Positions 19,930 to 29,237 of a stretch of 64,000 nt of DNA are shown here, in pieces. Origin of the DNA: Helicobacter sp. 13S00477-4 (GTDB lineage Bacteria; Campylobacterota; Campylobacteria; Campylobacterales; Helicobacteraceae); assembly GCF_002272785.1 (NCBI RefSeq), contig NZ_MLAS01000008.1:42772-106771 (forward strand). The letters run 5' to 3'. Numbering within the stretch: the first letter of the stretch is position 1; each line of letters opens with the position of its first letter. The notes beneath the pieces were generated by a model. That model saw only the letters and a program-made list of their open reading frames with translations, was not told the DNA's origin and made no database searches. The position numbers and the translations under genes are program-made.

Positions 19930-19997
19930 CTTGGGCTTTCTTTTTGGAATTTTTGTTATTTTAATGGTTTTTTCTTGAATTCTACTTGAAGGTAAAA

Positions 19998-20018
19998 ATC
20001 CAATAATTCCTATTGGAT
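19998..20018 (-). terminator. Rho-independent terminator of the leuA-copA-copP-msbA operon
   Basis: Perfect eight-base arms, ATCCAATA and TATTGGAT, with a five-base loop; the minus-strand transcript continues as TTTTTA. It lies 54 bases past the DUF2059 stop. Confidence 0.7.
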
Positions 20019-20026
20019 AAACAATT

Positions 20027-20053
20027 AAAATCCCTAAAAAAGAATAGGATTTT
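20027..20053 (-). terminator. Second hairpin upstream of the operon terminator
   Basis: AAAATCC and GGATTTT arms with a T-rich loop and one bulged base. It stands directly before the stronger hairpin at 19998-20018, giving a tandem arrangement. No clean T run follows, so termination at this one is less certain. Confidence 0.4.
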
Positions 20054-20071
20054 TGTTGCTAACCAAAAATT

Positions 20072-20878
20072 TTAATATTTTATTTTTTCAATTTTTTGTT
20101 CAAATGCTTTGAGAACTTCTTCTATGTAGGCATCAAAATCATAGACATTTGTTCTATTTGATGCTTGAGCAATTTTATTTTCTGTTTCAATCATATCTCT
20201 GCCTATTTGTGTTTCTAAAAACTCATTGATTTGCTCTAAAATTTCAGGAGATATCTCTGTATATGGATTTAAAGCCAGTTCAAAGAACTTTTCTTTTAAT
20301 TCATTTGTTTTTTTATGACCAATTTTATCAAAATATTGTTTTTGTACTTCAAAAATATTATTGAAGCTATCTGTAACATCATCAATTATTTTACTTAATT
20401 TAAAAAATTTTTTAAGTTTTGTGGTTGGAAGGATTTTTTGAGTTTTCTGGTCTAAAATAATTTCAGGAGAAAATAATCCACTGTACATATTTTTAGCACT
20501 GATATAGTTGGCTTTGTAAAGCGAATTCCCAGCTTCTGTTTCATAAAAAATAATCATTTTCCTTATCTGCTCAAGACTATAGTATTTTTTATAAAATTCA
20601 ATGACTCTTTCTATCAAAGGCTTTCGAAAAACTGGGATATTTTTTTTGAAAAATTCATTGAGTGCGATCAATAAAACATCATCTGGAATATCTGGAAAAT
20701 TCCTTTTTGTGTCATAAATCAAATATATCCTTATTTCACTATCAATTGTTGTATAAAAATTACTGTATATAAGATATTTATTATAGGTTTCTTTAATATC
20801 ATCTTGAGAGATACCTAAAATATTTGCATCCAAAAAACTCAAATTAAATAAAAAAAGAAATATTAATTTCAATCTCAT
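20072..20878 (-). CDS. DUF2059-like exported protein
   Basis: Predicted periplasmic protein of 268 residues with a signal peptide (MRLKLIFLFLFNLSFLDA). Around residues 95-125 it has EQIRKMIIFYETEAGNSLY, which matches the DUF2059 pattern (a helix-rich region where Y-x-T-x-x-G-x-x is typical). The remainder is helix-rich and charged. No catalytic motif is visible. It starts 42 bases after msbA with an AAAAGGA site, and the operon terminator follows it, so it is probably cotranscribed with the lipid A exporter. Function unknown. Confidence 0.65.
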   Translation of the reverse strand: MRLKLIFLFLFNLSFLDANILGISQDDIKETYNKYLIYSNFYTTIDSEIRIYLIYDTKRNFPDIPDDVLLIALNEFFKKNIPVFRKPLIERVIEFYKKYYSLEQIRKMIIFYETEAGNSLYKANYISAKNMYSGLFSPEIILDQKTQKILPTTKLKKFFKLSKIIDDVTDSFNNIFEVQKQYFDKIGHKKTNELKEKFFELALNPYTEISPEILEQINEFLETQIGRDMIETENKIAQASNRTNVYDFDAYIEEVLKAFEQKIEKIKY

Positions 20879-20920
20879 TGTTAATCCTTTTTTCGTATTT
20901 AGATTTTTGATATGTAAAAT

Positions 20921-22567
20921 CTAAGTTATGCTGATGATTTTTCCATTTTCAAAATGATAGACTTTGTCAGCTAGTTCAATAGTGCTAGGTCGATGTGCTA
21001 TTAAAATGATGATTTTATTTTTACACATGTGTAAAATCGTTTCTTTGATGGCTTCCTCAGTCTTGGAATCAAGTGCAGATGTTGCTTCGTCTAAAATAAG
21101 AACTTCAGGATTTTTGTAAATAGCTCTAGCTATTGCAATCCTTTGTCTCTGTCCACCACTAAGATTAGTTCCAAATTCGTCTAAAATTGTGTGTATCCCT
21201 TCAGGTAGAGTGGATACAAAATCCCAAATGTGAGATTTTTTAAGGCTTTCAATGACTTTTTTTTCATCAATACTATTTCCATAAGCTACATTTGCTGCAA
21301 TACTATCATTGAAAATAAAAATCCTCTGGGTAACAATGGCAATATTATCACGAATACTTTTTTGAGTATAGTCATTGATAGACTTATCATTGATTTTTAC
21401 ATTCCCTTGTGAGCAATCATAAAGTCTTAAGATAAGATTCACTAGAGAGCTTTTACCACTACCACTTTTCCCTACAAAAGCAATAATTTGATTTTTGACA
21501 ATCTCAAGAGAAATCCCTTTAAGTGCTTCTGTGTTGTCATAGTTGAGGTAGACATTTTCAATACTGATTTTTTGAATGGGTGGATTTAAGGTTTTGTTGC
21601 CATCCTTAATTTGGGGTTTTCTGTCTAAGATTTCAAAAATCCTATCCCCAGCTACAATAGCTTCTTGCCAAGAAGAGGCTATATTTACGAGACGTTTGAA
21701 CGGAGTATATAGCATAAAGAGTGCAGTAATAAAAGAGAAAAATTCTCCAGGACTTAGTTTTCCAGCTATTACTTCACTTCCACCTAGATAAATCACAATA
21801 GCAATGGCAATGGAGCCTAAAAATTCCATTAAAGGAGAGGATAATTGCCCTATTAATGTTCCTTTTAATCCGAGTTTAAAAAACCTATGATTTTCTTGTG
21901 AGAAAATTTCTTTTTCAGGTTTTTCGCCATTTCCAGCTTTAATGATTTCAATATTATTGAATATTTCAGAAAGCTTGGCTGTGATATCAGAATTTTTTTC
22001 TTGATTGAGTCGTGATATTTTTTTGATTCTTTTGATGATGCGACTCATTGGGTAGATAGCCAATGGCATTATTATAAGCCCAACAATTGCAAGTTTTGGG
22101 CTTTGATAAATGACTACACCAATCAGACCTATCACGGTAAGGGATTCGCGTACAAATTCTGCTAGATAATTAGACACACTAGAACGTATCAAGCCAATAT
22201 CGTTGGTTATCCTTGCGATAAGCTCACCACTGCGCATTTTATTGAAAAAACCCAGTTCCATTTCTAAGAGATGTCCAAGCATTCTATCGCGGATTTTTCT
22301 GATAATATCTAATCCAATGTAACTCATAAAGTAAGTTTGCACATACATTCCAAGACTTTTTCCAAAATATGCAGCAATGACGAGGAATGGAAGGATTAGA
22401 AGCATCTTATCATCTTTTTTGATGAAAATATCATCCAAGACAGGTTTAACTAAATAAGTTCCCCATGCCGTACATGCAGCAGTCAATATTGTTGCCAATA
22501 GGGCAATAAAAAAATAAAAATAATATTTTTTTAGATATGGGTAGAATCTTTTATAAAATCTTTTCAT
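20921..22567 (-). CDS. msbA: Lipid A / type I ABC exporter MsbA
   Basis: Half-size ABC transporter of 548 residues fusing a six-helix membrane domain (residues 1-310) to an ATPase domain. The ATPase carries Walker A GKSGSGKSSL, signature LSGGQRQRIAIARA and Walker B VLILDEATSALD. The family includes MsbA, which flips lipid A-core across the inner membrane, and close resemblance to the Helicobacter protein supports that role; a multidrug exporter is the alternative. It overlaps copP by four bases (ATGA). Confidence 0.85.
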   Translation of the reverse strand: MKRFYKRFYPYLKKYYFYFFIALLATILTAACTAWGTYLVKPVLDDIFIKKDDKMLLILPFLVIAAYFGKSLGMYVQTYFMSYIGLDIIRKIRDRMLGHLLEMELGFFNKMRSGELIARITNDIGLIRSSVSNYLAEFVRESLTVIGLIGVVIYQSPKLAIVGLIIMPLAIYPMSRIIKRIKKISRLNQEKNSDITAKLSEIFNNIEIIKAGNGEKPEKEIFSQENHRFFKLGLKGTLIGQLSSPLMEFLGSIAIAIVIYLGGSEVIAGKLSPGEFFSFITALFMLYTPFKRLVNIASSWQEAIVAGDRIFEILDRKPQIKDGNKTLNPPIQKISIENVYLNYDNTEALKGISLEIVKNQIIAFVGKSGSGKSSLVNLILRLYDCSQGNVKINDKSINDYTQKSIRDNIAIVTQRIFIFNDSIAANVAYGNSIDEKKVIESLKKSHIWDFVSTLPEGIHTILDEFGTNLSGGQRQRIAIARAIYKNPEVLILDEATSALDSKTEEAIKETILHMCKNKIIILIAHRPSTIELADKVYHFENGKIISIT

Positions 22568-22767
22568 TCATTCACTTCATACCCTGCATCTAAAATAGCC
22601 TCACTGATATTTTTTTCATCTGCAGGAGGATTAAATTCTACAGATACAATTTTTTTGTTCAAATCTATATTGATTTGATTCACACCTTCTATTTCGCCAA
22701 CAAATTTTTCTATTTTATCTACACAATGTTGGCAAGTTATTCCTGGCACTTGAAATTCTTTTTTCAT
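22564..22767 (-). CDS. copP: Copper chaperone / heavy-metal-associated domain protein CopP
   Basis: Single HMA-domain protein of 67 residues with the metal site GITCQHCVDKIEKFV (C-x-x-C). It carries Cu(I) to or from the CopA ATPase, whose gene ends three bases upstream. The copA-copP pair is a known Helicobacter arrangement. AAGGAG precedes the ATG. It overlaps msbA by four bases. Confidence 0.93.
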   Translation of the reverse strand: MKKEFQVPGITCQHCVDKIEKFVGEIEGVNQINIDLNKKIVSVEFNPPADEKNISEAILDAGYEVNE

Positions 22768-22770
22768 GAT

Positions 22771-24957
22771 TTACTCCTTAAATTTAAATCTTCTTAATCT
22801 CTGGGCATTCAATACGACACTAACACTGCTTAGGCTCATTGCCAAAGAAGCTATCATTGGGTTGAGTAAAATTCCTGCTTTATACGCAATTCCACAAGCC
22901 AAAGGTATAAAAATGACATTATAGCAAAAAGCCCAAAATAGATTTTCTTTGATATTTTTTATTGTTGCATTGCTTAGAGAAATTGCATTAATGACAGATT
23001 TTGTATCATCGCTGAAAGCTATAATATCCGCAGCTTGGATACTTACATCACTTCCTTTTCCCATAGCCAAAGAAACATCAGCAAGTGCTAATGCAGGTGC
23101 ATCATTAAGACCATCTCCGACCATCATTACGGTTTCGCCTTTATCTTTTAATGATTGTATTTTTTTGAGTTTATCATCAGGTTTTGCTCCTGCAATAGCT
23201 TCATTGATTTTGAGTTCTTTAGCAACAGCTTCAACATTTGAAGCATTATCACCACTCAACAAAATAGTTTTTATGCCCATACTTTTTAAAGAAGCTATAG
23301 AATCAGCAGCATTGGCTTTAAGTTTATCTTCCAGGATAAATGCTCCTAGGATTTTATCTTTATCTTGACCTTCTATGCCTATAAAAACAATAATAGCATT
23401 ATCTTTTAGAGGCATTTTTGATTCTTTAATGTTGAAACTTTCTAAATTTCCTATTTTGATAGTTTTTTCTTCAATGATTGCACTGATACCATAACCAGAT
23501 TTTGTTTTAAAATTTTTAGCTTTTTTTGGTGTAATATTGTGTTCTTTGGCATAGGAAATAATTGATTTTCCAATTAAATGTTCACTTCCTAACTCTATGC
23601 CAGCGGCTAATGCTATGATTTCTTCTTGATTGGTGGTAGAATCTAAAACTAGTATTTCCTGAATGGTTGGTTTACCTATGCTGAGTGTTCCAGTTTTATC
23701 AAAAACAATGACTGTTGTTTTTTGAGCATTTTCTAAGGATTTTGCATTTTTAAAAAATATTCCTCCATAAGCAGCTCTCCCTCCACCTATCATGATTGAC
23801 ATTGGTGTAGCTAGACCTAATGCACAAGGGCAAGAGATAACCAATACGGAAACAAAAATTTCTAAACCAAAGGCAAAATCATGTTGCACCCACCAAAAAA
23901 TACCTGCTAAAATCGCAATCAATATGACAATAGGAACGAAAATCCCTGAAACTTTATCAGCAATTCGAGCAATCGGAGCTTTGCTTTCTTGTGCATTTTT
24001 TATTAAATCAATGATTTGATTTAATGTGCTGTCTTTACTGGATTTGGTTGCACGTATTAAAAAAGCTCTATCGGTATTGATAGTGCCTGAATAGACTTCT
24101 TGATTGAGTGTTTTAAACACTGGTAATGGTTCACCTGAAAGCATTGATTCATCAATATTGGACTCACCTTTTACAATCACTCCATCAATGGGAATATGAC
24201 TACCTGGAAGGATTTTGATGATGTCATTAATTGCGATTGCATCAATGTTGATTTCAATTTCTTTTTTATCTTCTATTTTTAAGGCTGTTTTGCTCGTATG
24301 GGACATCAGTCTTTTTATTGCATCGGTGGCTTGGAGCTTTGATTTGTTCTCAACCATTTTCCCAATCAAAACAAAAACAATAATCACACACACACTTTCA
24401 AGGTAAAGTCCTTCAACTTCAAATCCCATAAAGATTTTTACAATCAAATATAAACTATAAAGAAAAGCACTCCCTGTTCCTATGGCTATGAGTGTGTCCA
24501 TATTTGGATTGCCTTGAATGAGCGTTCCTATACCACGAAAATAAAAGTCTCGTCCCATATGCATAACCACTAAAGTAAAAAGGAGCTGTAGGGCAGCATT
24601 GGTTTTGGTTTGAAGTAAAAAATTTGGAACCAATGGTTCTAAAAACATTCCAAACATTGATAAATAAAGTGTACCAATTGTAAAGATAATGGCTAAAATC
24701 ATTTTTATTTTTGGAGTTAATAATTTTTTATCTTCATCTTGTTTGATTTCTAAGCTAGGGGTATAGCCTAGCTTTTTTATGAGTGAAAAAATATCCTCTA
24801 ACCTAGCTTTTTGCTCATCATAGGTTATCTTTGCACTTTTTGATAATAAATTCACCTCAATGGTAGATACATAATCTTTTCTTTTTAATGACCGTTCAAT
24901 TCCAGTTGAGCAAGCCGTGCAAGTCATTCCTTCAATATAAAATTTTTGTGTTTTCAT
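22771..24957 (-). CDS. copA: Copper-translocating P-type ATPase CopA
   Basis: P1B-type ATPase exporting Cu(I) from the cytoplasm, 728 residues. One N-terminal HMA domain with GMTCTACSTG, membrane helices with the metal-binding SCPCALGLATP, the phosphorylation site DKTGTLSIG and the hinge motif MVGDGLNDAPAL, and two C-terminal helices with MSLSSVSVVLNA. The CPC motif and MSxSSxxVxxNA segment indicate copper rather than zinc or cadmium. It follows leuA by nine bases, an odd pairing of amino-acid synthesis and metal export in one transcript. Confidence 0.95.
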   Translation of the reverse strand: MKTQKFYIEGMTCTACSTGIERSLKRKDYVSTIEVNLLSKSAKITYDEQKARLEDIFSLIKKLGYTPSLEIKQDEDKKLLTPKIKMILAIIFTIGTLYLSMFGMFLEPLVPNFLLQTKTNAALQLLFTLVVMHMGRDFYFRGIGTLIQGNPNMDTLIAIGTGSAFLYSLYLIVKIFMGFEVEGLYLESVCVIIVFVLIGKMVENKSKLQATDAIKRLMSHTSKTALKIEDKKEIEINIDAIAINDIIKILPGSHIPIDGVIVKGESNIDESMLSGEPLPVFKTLNQEVYSGTINTDRAFLIRATKSSKDSTLNQIIDLIKNAQESKAPIARIADKVSGIFVPIVILIAILAGIFWWVQHDFAFGLEIFVSVLVISCPCALGLATPMSIMIGGGRAAYGGIFFKNAKSLENAQKTTVIVFDKTGTLSIGKPTIQEILVLDSTTNQEEIIALAAGIELGSEHLIGKSIISYAKEHNITPKKAKNFKTKSGYGISAIIEEKTIKIGNLESFNIKESKMPLKDNAIIVFIGIEGQDKDKILGAFILEDKLKANAADSIASLKSMGIKTILLSGDNASNVEAVAKELKINEAIAGAKPDDKLKKIQSLKDKGETVMMVGDGLNDAPALALADVSLAMGKGSDVSIQAADIIAFSDDTKSVINAISLSNATIKNIKENLFWAFCYNVIFIPLACGIAYKAGILLNPMIASLAMSLSSVSVVLNAQRLRRFKFKE

Positions 24958-24966
24958 TATTTTTCT

Positions 24967-26520
24967 TTAAATTTTTATAGTGTTTATTTTATCTATCATT
25001 AGATCTTTCATACTCAAATAACTATTCAATGCTGATATATATGCTTTAGCTGTTGCATTCATAGTATCAATATCTATCCCATGCCCAATAATTGCAGGTT
25101 TCCCCTCTTCAAATTCTACTTTTACTACTACTTTTGCTAAAGCATCCTTCCCGCCACTGACTGCTTCTACGCGATAGTCTTTTAGTTTCCCATTAATGCC
25201 ACTGATCCTATCAATACTTTTTAAAATACTATCTACACTCCCATTTCCTAAAGCACAATCGCTATATTCAACCCCATCTTTTTTAATGCTCAAGGCTGCA
25301 CAGTATTTTCCTGATGAATTTGCACTTATCTGTGTGAGTTCAAGACTAAAAACTTGAGGGATATGGGTTGTTTCTTCATTAAGGATAGCTCGAATATCTT
25401 CATCAAAGACTTCTTTTTTGCTATCACAAATGATTTTGAATCTTTCAAATGCTCCGTTAAGTTCTTTTTCATTTACATTATTAAAGCCCATAGAAAGAAT
25501 TTTATCTTTGAATCCTGCTCTACCTGAATGTTTCCCAAGCACAAGTGTGTTAGTTTGAATAATACCAATATCTTCAGGATTAATAATTTCATAGGTTTGG
25601 CGGTTTTTGAGTATCCCATCTTGATGGATACCACTTTCGTGTGCAAAGGCATTTTGCCCCACAATGGCTTTATTGGGTTGAGGTCTGATGCCTGTAATAT
25701 CGGCAACTAGTTTTGATGAGGCATATATTTCTTGAGTTTTGATTTTGGTTTGCAAGTTTTTAAAAAGTTCTTTTCTAGTTTTGAGTATCATTACTACTTC
25801 TTCAAGTGCTGTATTTCCAGCCCTTTCACCAAGTCCATTGATGGTACATTCAACTTGTCTAGCTCCATTTTCTATACCGTAGATAGAATTAATGACTGCT
25901 AAACCTAAATCATTGTGACAATGGACAGACAAAGTTGCTTGAGTCCCTATAAATTCTCTAAGTTCTGCAATGATTTTACCCATTTCGTTTGGAAGTATAT
26001 AGCCTACAGTATCTGGTAAATTTAATGTGGTTGCCCCAGCATTTATTACAGCTTTTGAAATCTCTTTCAAAAACCCTATATCACTCCTACAAGCATCTTC
26101 ACAACTGAATTGAATATCATCGACTAAGCTTTTTCCATATTCTACAGCACTTACAGCTCTTTTGATGACTTCATCAGGTTTTAATTTTAGTTTGTATTCC
26201 ATATGGATAGGTGAAGTGGCGATAAATATATGGATACGTTTAGAATTGGCATTTTTCAATGCATTATAAGCAGATAAAATATCTTTTTCTACAGCACGAC
26301 ATAAAGAACATATTGTGCTAGATTTTACTACTTGTGCGATCCTTTGAATTGCTTCAAAATCACCTGGACTTGAAGCTGCAAAGCCTGCTTCAATTATATC
26401 TACACCTAGTTTTTCAAGTTGTTTGGCTATTTTTATTTTTTCTTCAATATTCATTGAAGCACCTGGACTTTGTTCACCATCTCTTAAGGTTGTGTCAAAA
26501 ATTTTAATGAAATCAGACAT
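24967..26520 (-). CDS. leuA: 2-isopropylmalate synthase
   Basis: First committed step of leucine synthesis: condenses acetyl-CoA and 2-ketoisovalerate. The N-terminal TIM barrel has [16 protein letters not shown] and the metal-binding HCHNDLGLA; the C-terminal LeuA dimer/allosteric domain is complete (517 residues), so leucine feedback is expected. AAAAAGGA precedes the ATG. Upstream, at 26602-26676, is a short ORF with leucine codons that probably controls this gene. H. pylori lacks leucine synthesis, so the gene is one argument for another Helicobacter species. Confidence 0.96.
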   Translation of the reverse strand: MSDFIKIFDTTLRDGEQSPGASMNIEEKIKIAKQLEKLGVDIIEAGFAASSPGDFEAIQRIAQVVKSSTICSLCRAVEKDILSAYNALKNANSKRIHIFIATSPIHMEYKLKLKPDEVIKRAVSAVEYGKSLVDDIQFSCEDACRSDIGFLKEISKAVINAGATTLNLPDTVGYILPNEMGKIIAELREFIGTQATLSVHCHNDLGLAVINSIYGIENGARQVECTINGLGERAGNTALEEVVMILKTRKELFKNLQTKIKTQEIYASSKLVADITGIRPQPNKAIVGQNAFAHESGIHQDGILKNRQTYEIINPEDIGIIQTNTLVLGKHSGRAGFKDKILSMGFNNVNEKELNGAFERFKIICDSKKEVFDEDIRAILNEETTHIPQVFSLELTQISANSSGKYCAALSIKKDGVEYSDCALGNGSVDSILKSIDRISGINGKLKDYRVEAVSGGKDALAKVVVKVEFEEGKPAIIGHGIDIDTMNATAKAYISALNSYLSMKDLMIDKINTIKI

Positions 26521-26601
26521 TTAAATAATCCTTTTTGTTTATCAAACTTTAATTTGTTTCTGTAATCAACTTAATTGTAATGCGGCTGGTTTTATATAAG
26601 A

Positions 26602-26676
26602 TTAATGAAGACGCAGGAGGAGAGTGGAGTGTATTTTTTTACTACAATGATAAGTTATGCAAATAAAAATCATCAT
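26602..26676 (-). CDS. Probable leuA leader peptide (24 codons)
   Basis: Short ORF ending 81 bases before the leuA start. It begins ATGATG with GGAG six bases upstream and ends in the residues Thr-Leu-Leu-Leu-Arg-Leu-His-stop. The leucines use CTC, CTC, CTG and CTT; CTC and CTG are scarce in the neighbouring genes, which favour TTA, TTG and CTT. A leucine cluster just before the stop of a short ORF ahead of leuA is the signature of translation-dependent leucine regulation known from enteric and other leu operons. I do not see a classical terminator hairpin with a T run between leader and leuA, so the exact mechanism is open. The peptide itself is an inference. Confidence 0.65.
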   Translation of the reverse strand: MMIFICITYHCSKKIHSTLLLRLH

Positions 26677-26708
26677 TTGAGACTCCATAATATTAAAAAG
26701 ACTTAATA

Positions 26709-26760
26709 AATTACTTTAAAGTTTAATCAATGAAAAAATGAGAAAACTTTAATTACTTTA
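26709..26760. repeat. Direct repeat AATTACTTTA x2 upstream of leuA leader
   Basis: AATTACTTTA occurs at 26709-26718 and again at 26751-26760, 42 bases apart (about four helical turns). The first copy runs into the palindrome ACTTTAAAGT. The block lies just upstream of the leader ORF on the minus strand. It could be regulator binding sites or promoter DNA; the AT-rich background makes chance possible. Confidence 0.35.
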
Positions 26761-26834
26761 TTTGGTCTATTCTAAGCGAATTGGGTTAAAGTCTATCTTT
26801 TATTTTCTTAAAATTTGCTTGAGTATAGGATTTT

Positions 26835-26849
26835 ATTTCAAATTGAAAT
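26835..26849. repeat. Palindrome upstream of mraY
   Basis: ATTTCAA and TTGAAAT separated by a single A: a perfect 15-base palindrome, 31 bases before the mraY -10 box. It is in a position where an activator or repressor could bind. Nothing else identifies it. Confidence 0.35.
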
Positions 26850-26879
26850 GATTCTTGGCAAAATCTGCTAAGAAAACTT

Positions 26880-26885
26880 TATAAT
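26880..26885 (+). promoter_or_regulatory. -10 box of the mraY operon
   Basis: TATAAT, 28 bases before the mraY start at 26913. The rest of the 386-base gene-free stretch 26521-26906 holds the leuA leader ORF (26602-26676), the direct repeats at 26709-26760 and the palindrome at 26835-26849; otherwise I see only AT-rich sequence. Confidence 0.6.
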
Positions 26886-26912
26886 TGCATATCAAAATCA
26901 TCAAGGATGTTT

Positions 26913-27977
26913 ATGCTATATTATTTTTATTCACATTGGGGTATCAATGTGTTTCAGTATCTTACTTTTAGGGCAGGAGTAAGTTTTTTCGTCGCTTTTG
27001 TTTTGTGTGCTTTTATAATGCCTATTTTTATCAAATGGGCAAAATCCAAGAAAGCAAATCAGCCTATATCAAATTTTGTACCTGCCCATCAAAATAAGGT
27101 TAATACCCCTACAATGGGTGGAATTATTTTTATTTTTACTGCTGTGGTTGCTTCTGTTTTAAGTGTGAAGCTAGATAATACTTATGTGATTTTAGGTTTG
27201 ATTGTCCTGGTGGCTTTTGGATTGATAGGTGCTAGAGATGATTATATTAAGATTGTTGCAAAAAAAAATAGTGGGATGAGTGCGAGTGTAAAATTTTTCC
27301 TTCTTTTTATTGTAGCAGTTGGAGTATCGACTTCTTTGAGTGTAAATGGGCTTGATTCAAGCCTTTACGTACCTTTTATGAAAAAACCTTTGTTTTATTT
27401 GGGCAATTATCCAGGAGTAAGCATTGCTTTTTGGACATTGGTATTTTTAGCTACAACTAATGCCGTAAATATTACTGATGGGCTTGATGGTTTAGCTACT
27501 GTACCTAGTATTTGTGCTTTAATATCTTTGTCGGTGTTTGTTTATATTGCTGGCAATGCAGAATTTTCAAGATATCTTTTATGGCCACGTGTAGTTGATG
27601 CAGGTGAAATGTTTGTTGTTTCTACAGCACTTATTGGTTCTCTTTTTGGATTTTTGTGGTATAACTGTCATCCTGCACAGGTATTTATGGGGGATAGTGG
27701 TAGTTTAGGAGTAGGGGGATTTATTGCTTATATGGCTATCATATCTAATAATGAAATTTTACTGGTTTTGATTGGTTCGATTTTTGTTTTGGAAACTTTG
27801 TCGGTTATCCTGCAAATAGGTAGTTATAAGACACGAAAAAAAAAGATTTTTTTGATGGCACCTATCCATCATCATTTTGAAGTGAAGGGTTGGGCAGAAA
27901 ATAAAATTATTGTTAGGTTTTGGATCATAGCGATTTTAAGCAATATCATTGCTTTGATGAGTTTGAAAATAAGGTAA
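26913..27977 (+). CDS. mraY: Phospho-N-acetylmuramoyl-pentapeptide-transferase
   Basis: Integral membrane enzyme that joins UDP-MurNAc-pentapeptide to undecaprenyl phosphate, forming lipid I. Motifs: TPTMGGI, the [13 protein letters not shown] aspartates, [12 protein letters not shown] and the APIHHHFE histidine motif; about ten membrane segments. I choose the ATG at 26913 (AAGGA five bases upstream); an ATG two codons earlier (26907) overlaps that ribosome site. murD follows three bases later. Confidence 0.96.
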   Translation: MLYYFYSHWGINVFQYLTFRAGVSFFVAFVLCAFIMPIFIKWAKSKKANQPISNFVPAHQNKVNTPTMGGIIFIFTAVVASVLSVKLDNTYVILGLIVLVAFGLIGARDDYIKIVAKKNSGMSASVKFFLLFIVAVGVSTSLSVNGLDSSLYVPFMKKPLFYLGNYPGVSIAFWTLVFLATTNAVNITDGLDGLATVPSICALISLSVFVYIAGNAEFSRYLLWPRVVDAGEMFVVSTALIGSLFGFLWYNCHPAQVFMGDSGSLGVGGFIAYMAIISNNEILLVLIGSIFVLETLSVILQIGSYKTRKKKIFLMAPIHHHFEVKGWAENKIIVRFWIIAILSNIIALMSLKIR

Positions 27978-27980
27978 GGA

Positions 27981-29237
27981 ATGAATCAAGTTTCTATTTT
28001 TGGTTATGGTGTTACGATGAAACAAATGGTTAAATATCTTAATAAGCAGGGGATAGAATGCAATATTTTTGATGATCAATTTTTAGAGCATTTGCATGAT
28101 GAGACTGAAAATGAAAACAATAATATATTCTTGCCAACTGATATGTTTGATGCTAAAAATTCTTCTCTTGAGATTATAAGTCCAGGTATACCTCCTCACC
28201 ATCCCTTAGTCCAAAAGGCTAGGCATCTTATCGGAGAATATGATTATTTTTATGATCTTTTTGATGAAACTTATGCTCCTCAAACAATTTGGATAAGTGG
28301 CACTAATGGTAAAACAACTACCACAGAAATGCTTACATTTTTGCTTTCTGCTTATGGAGCTTGCAGCGGTGGTAATATAGGCACAACCCTTGCAGAATTG
28401 TATATGCAAAAAGCTAAATTATGGATACTTGAGACAAGTTCTTTTACTATGCACTATTTGAAAAAAGCTAGTCCAAAACTATACTTGCTTTTGCCAGTAA
28501 AAGAAGATCATATCCTTTGGCACGGAGGATTTGAAGCTTATTTGAGCGATAAGCTTAAGCCTTTGAAATTAATGAAGAAAGATTCTTTTGCGATTATTCC
28601 CAAAATATTTGAGCATAGGTCAGAGGTATTAAGTTTTAATGGAAAAGCATTTTTTTATCAAGATTCAGACGATTTAGCTACTGCTATTGGAATACAAAAA
28701 CAAGAAATAGTTTTTAAAGAACCTTTTTTGCTTGATGCACTTTTGGCTTTATATGCTACAAAAATTTTATATAATTATGTAGATATTGATTTATTGAATA
28801 TTTTTAAAGTAGGTAAACATCGTCTTGAAGAATTCAGAGATAAAAAAGGCAATCTTTGGGTAGATGACAGTAAAGGAACAAATGTAGACGCAACTTTAGA
28901 AGCTTTGAAACGTTATAAAGATAAAAAGATATTTTTGATTTTGGGGGGTGATGATAAGGGGATGGATCAAAATCCTATATTTAATCTTGCTAAAAATTTT
29001 GATGTTAAGATTTTTGTAATCGGTAGGAATGCAAAACATTTGCTTGATTTGGCGTATAAGTATAGAATAGAAGCCTTTGAATGCGAGCAATTAGAGGTAG
29101 CAGTGGGTAAAATCAAAGGGTTTTTAGATTCTTATGGTGTTGGGTTGCTTTCACCAGCAGCTGCTAGTTTGGATCAGTTTAATTCTTATAAAGAACGTGG
29201 CGAATTGTTTAAAAAGTATGTATTGAAAGAGGATTGA
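27981..29237 (+). CDS. murD: UDP-N-acetylmuramoylalanine--D-glutamate ligase
   Basis: Adds D-glutamate to UDP-MurNAc-L-Ala in the cytoplasm. The ATP-binding loop is SGTNGKTTTTEM and the Mur-ligase C-terminal domain carries HRLEEF and DDSKGTNVDATLEALK. At 418 residues it is compact, as in other Helicobacter. It lies between mraY and a mechanosensitive channel gene with a one-base overlap of stop and start, so all three are probably cotranscribed. Confidence 0.94.
   Translation: MNQVSIFGYGVTMKQMVKYLNKQGIECNIFDDQFLEHLHDETENENNNIFLPTDMFDAKNSSLEIISPGIPPHHPLVQKARHLIGEYDYFYDLFDETYAPQTIWISGTNGKTTTTEMLTFLLSAYGACSGGNIGTTLAELYMQKAKLWILETSSFTMHYLKKASPKLYLLLPVKEDHILWHGGFEAYLSDKLKPLKLMKKDSFAIIPKIFEHRSEVLSFNGKAFFYQDSDDLATAIGIQKQEIVFKEPFLLDALLALYATKILYNYVDIDLLNIFKVGKHRLEEFRDKKGNLWVDDSKGTNVDATLEALKRYKDKKIFLILGGDDKGMDQNPIFNLAKNFDVKIFVIGRNAKHLLDLAYKYRIEAFECEQLEVAVGKIKGFLDSYGVGLLSPAAASLDQFNSYKERGELFKKYVLKED

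Noticed and set aside
22949..23368. 139-codon frame antisense to copA
   Set aside because: It lies wholly opposite conserved CopA motifs, has no ribosome site, and its composition is the mirror of CopA.
26521..26602. Classical transcription attenuator between leuL-like ORF and leuA
   Set aside because: I find no stem followed by a T run on the minus strand; only the short ORF is supported.
26852..26870. Possible second sigma-54 promoter before mraY (TTGGCA...TGC)
   Set aside because: The spacing between GG and GC is eight bases instead of ten, and a TATAAT stands nearby.
28950..28962. G6 run in murD as a phase-variable tract
   Set aside because: Six G residues are too few for the usual slipped-strand switching in Helicobacter, and murD is essential.
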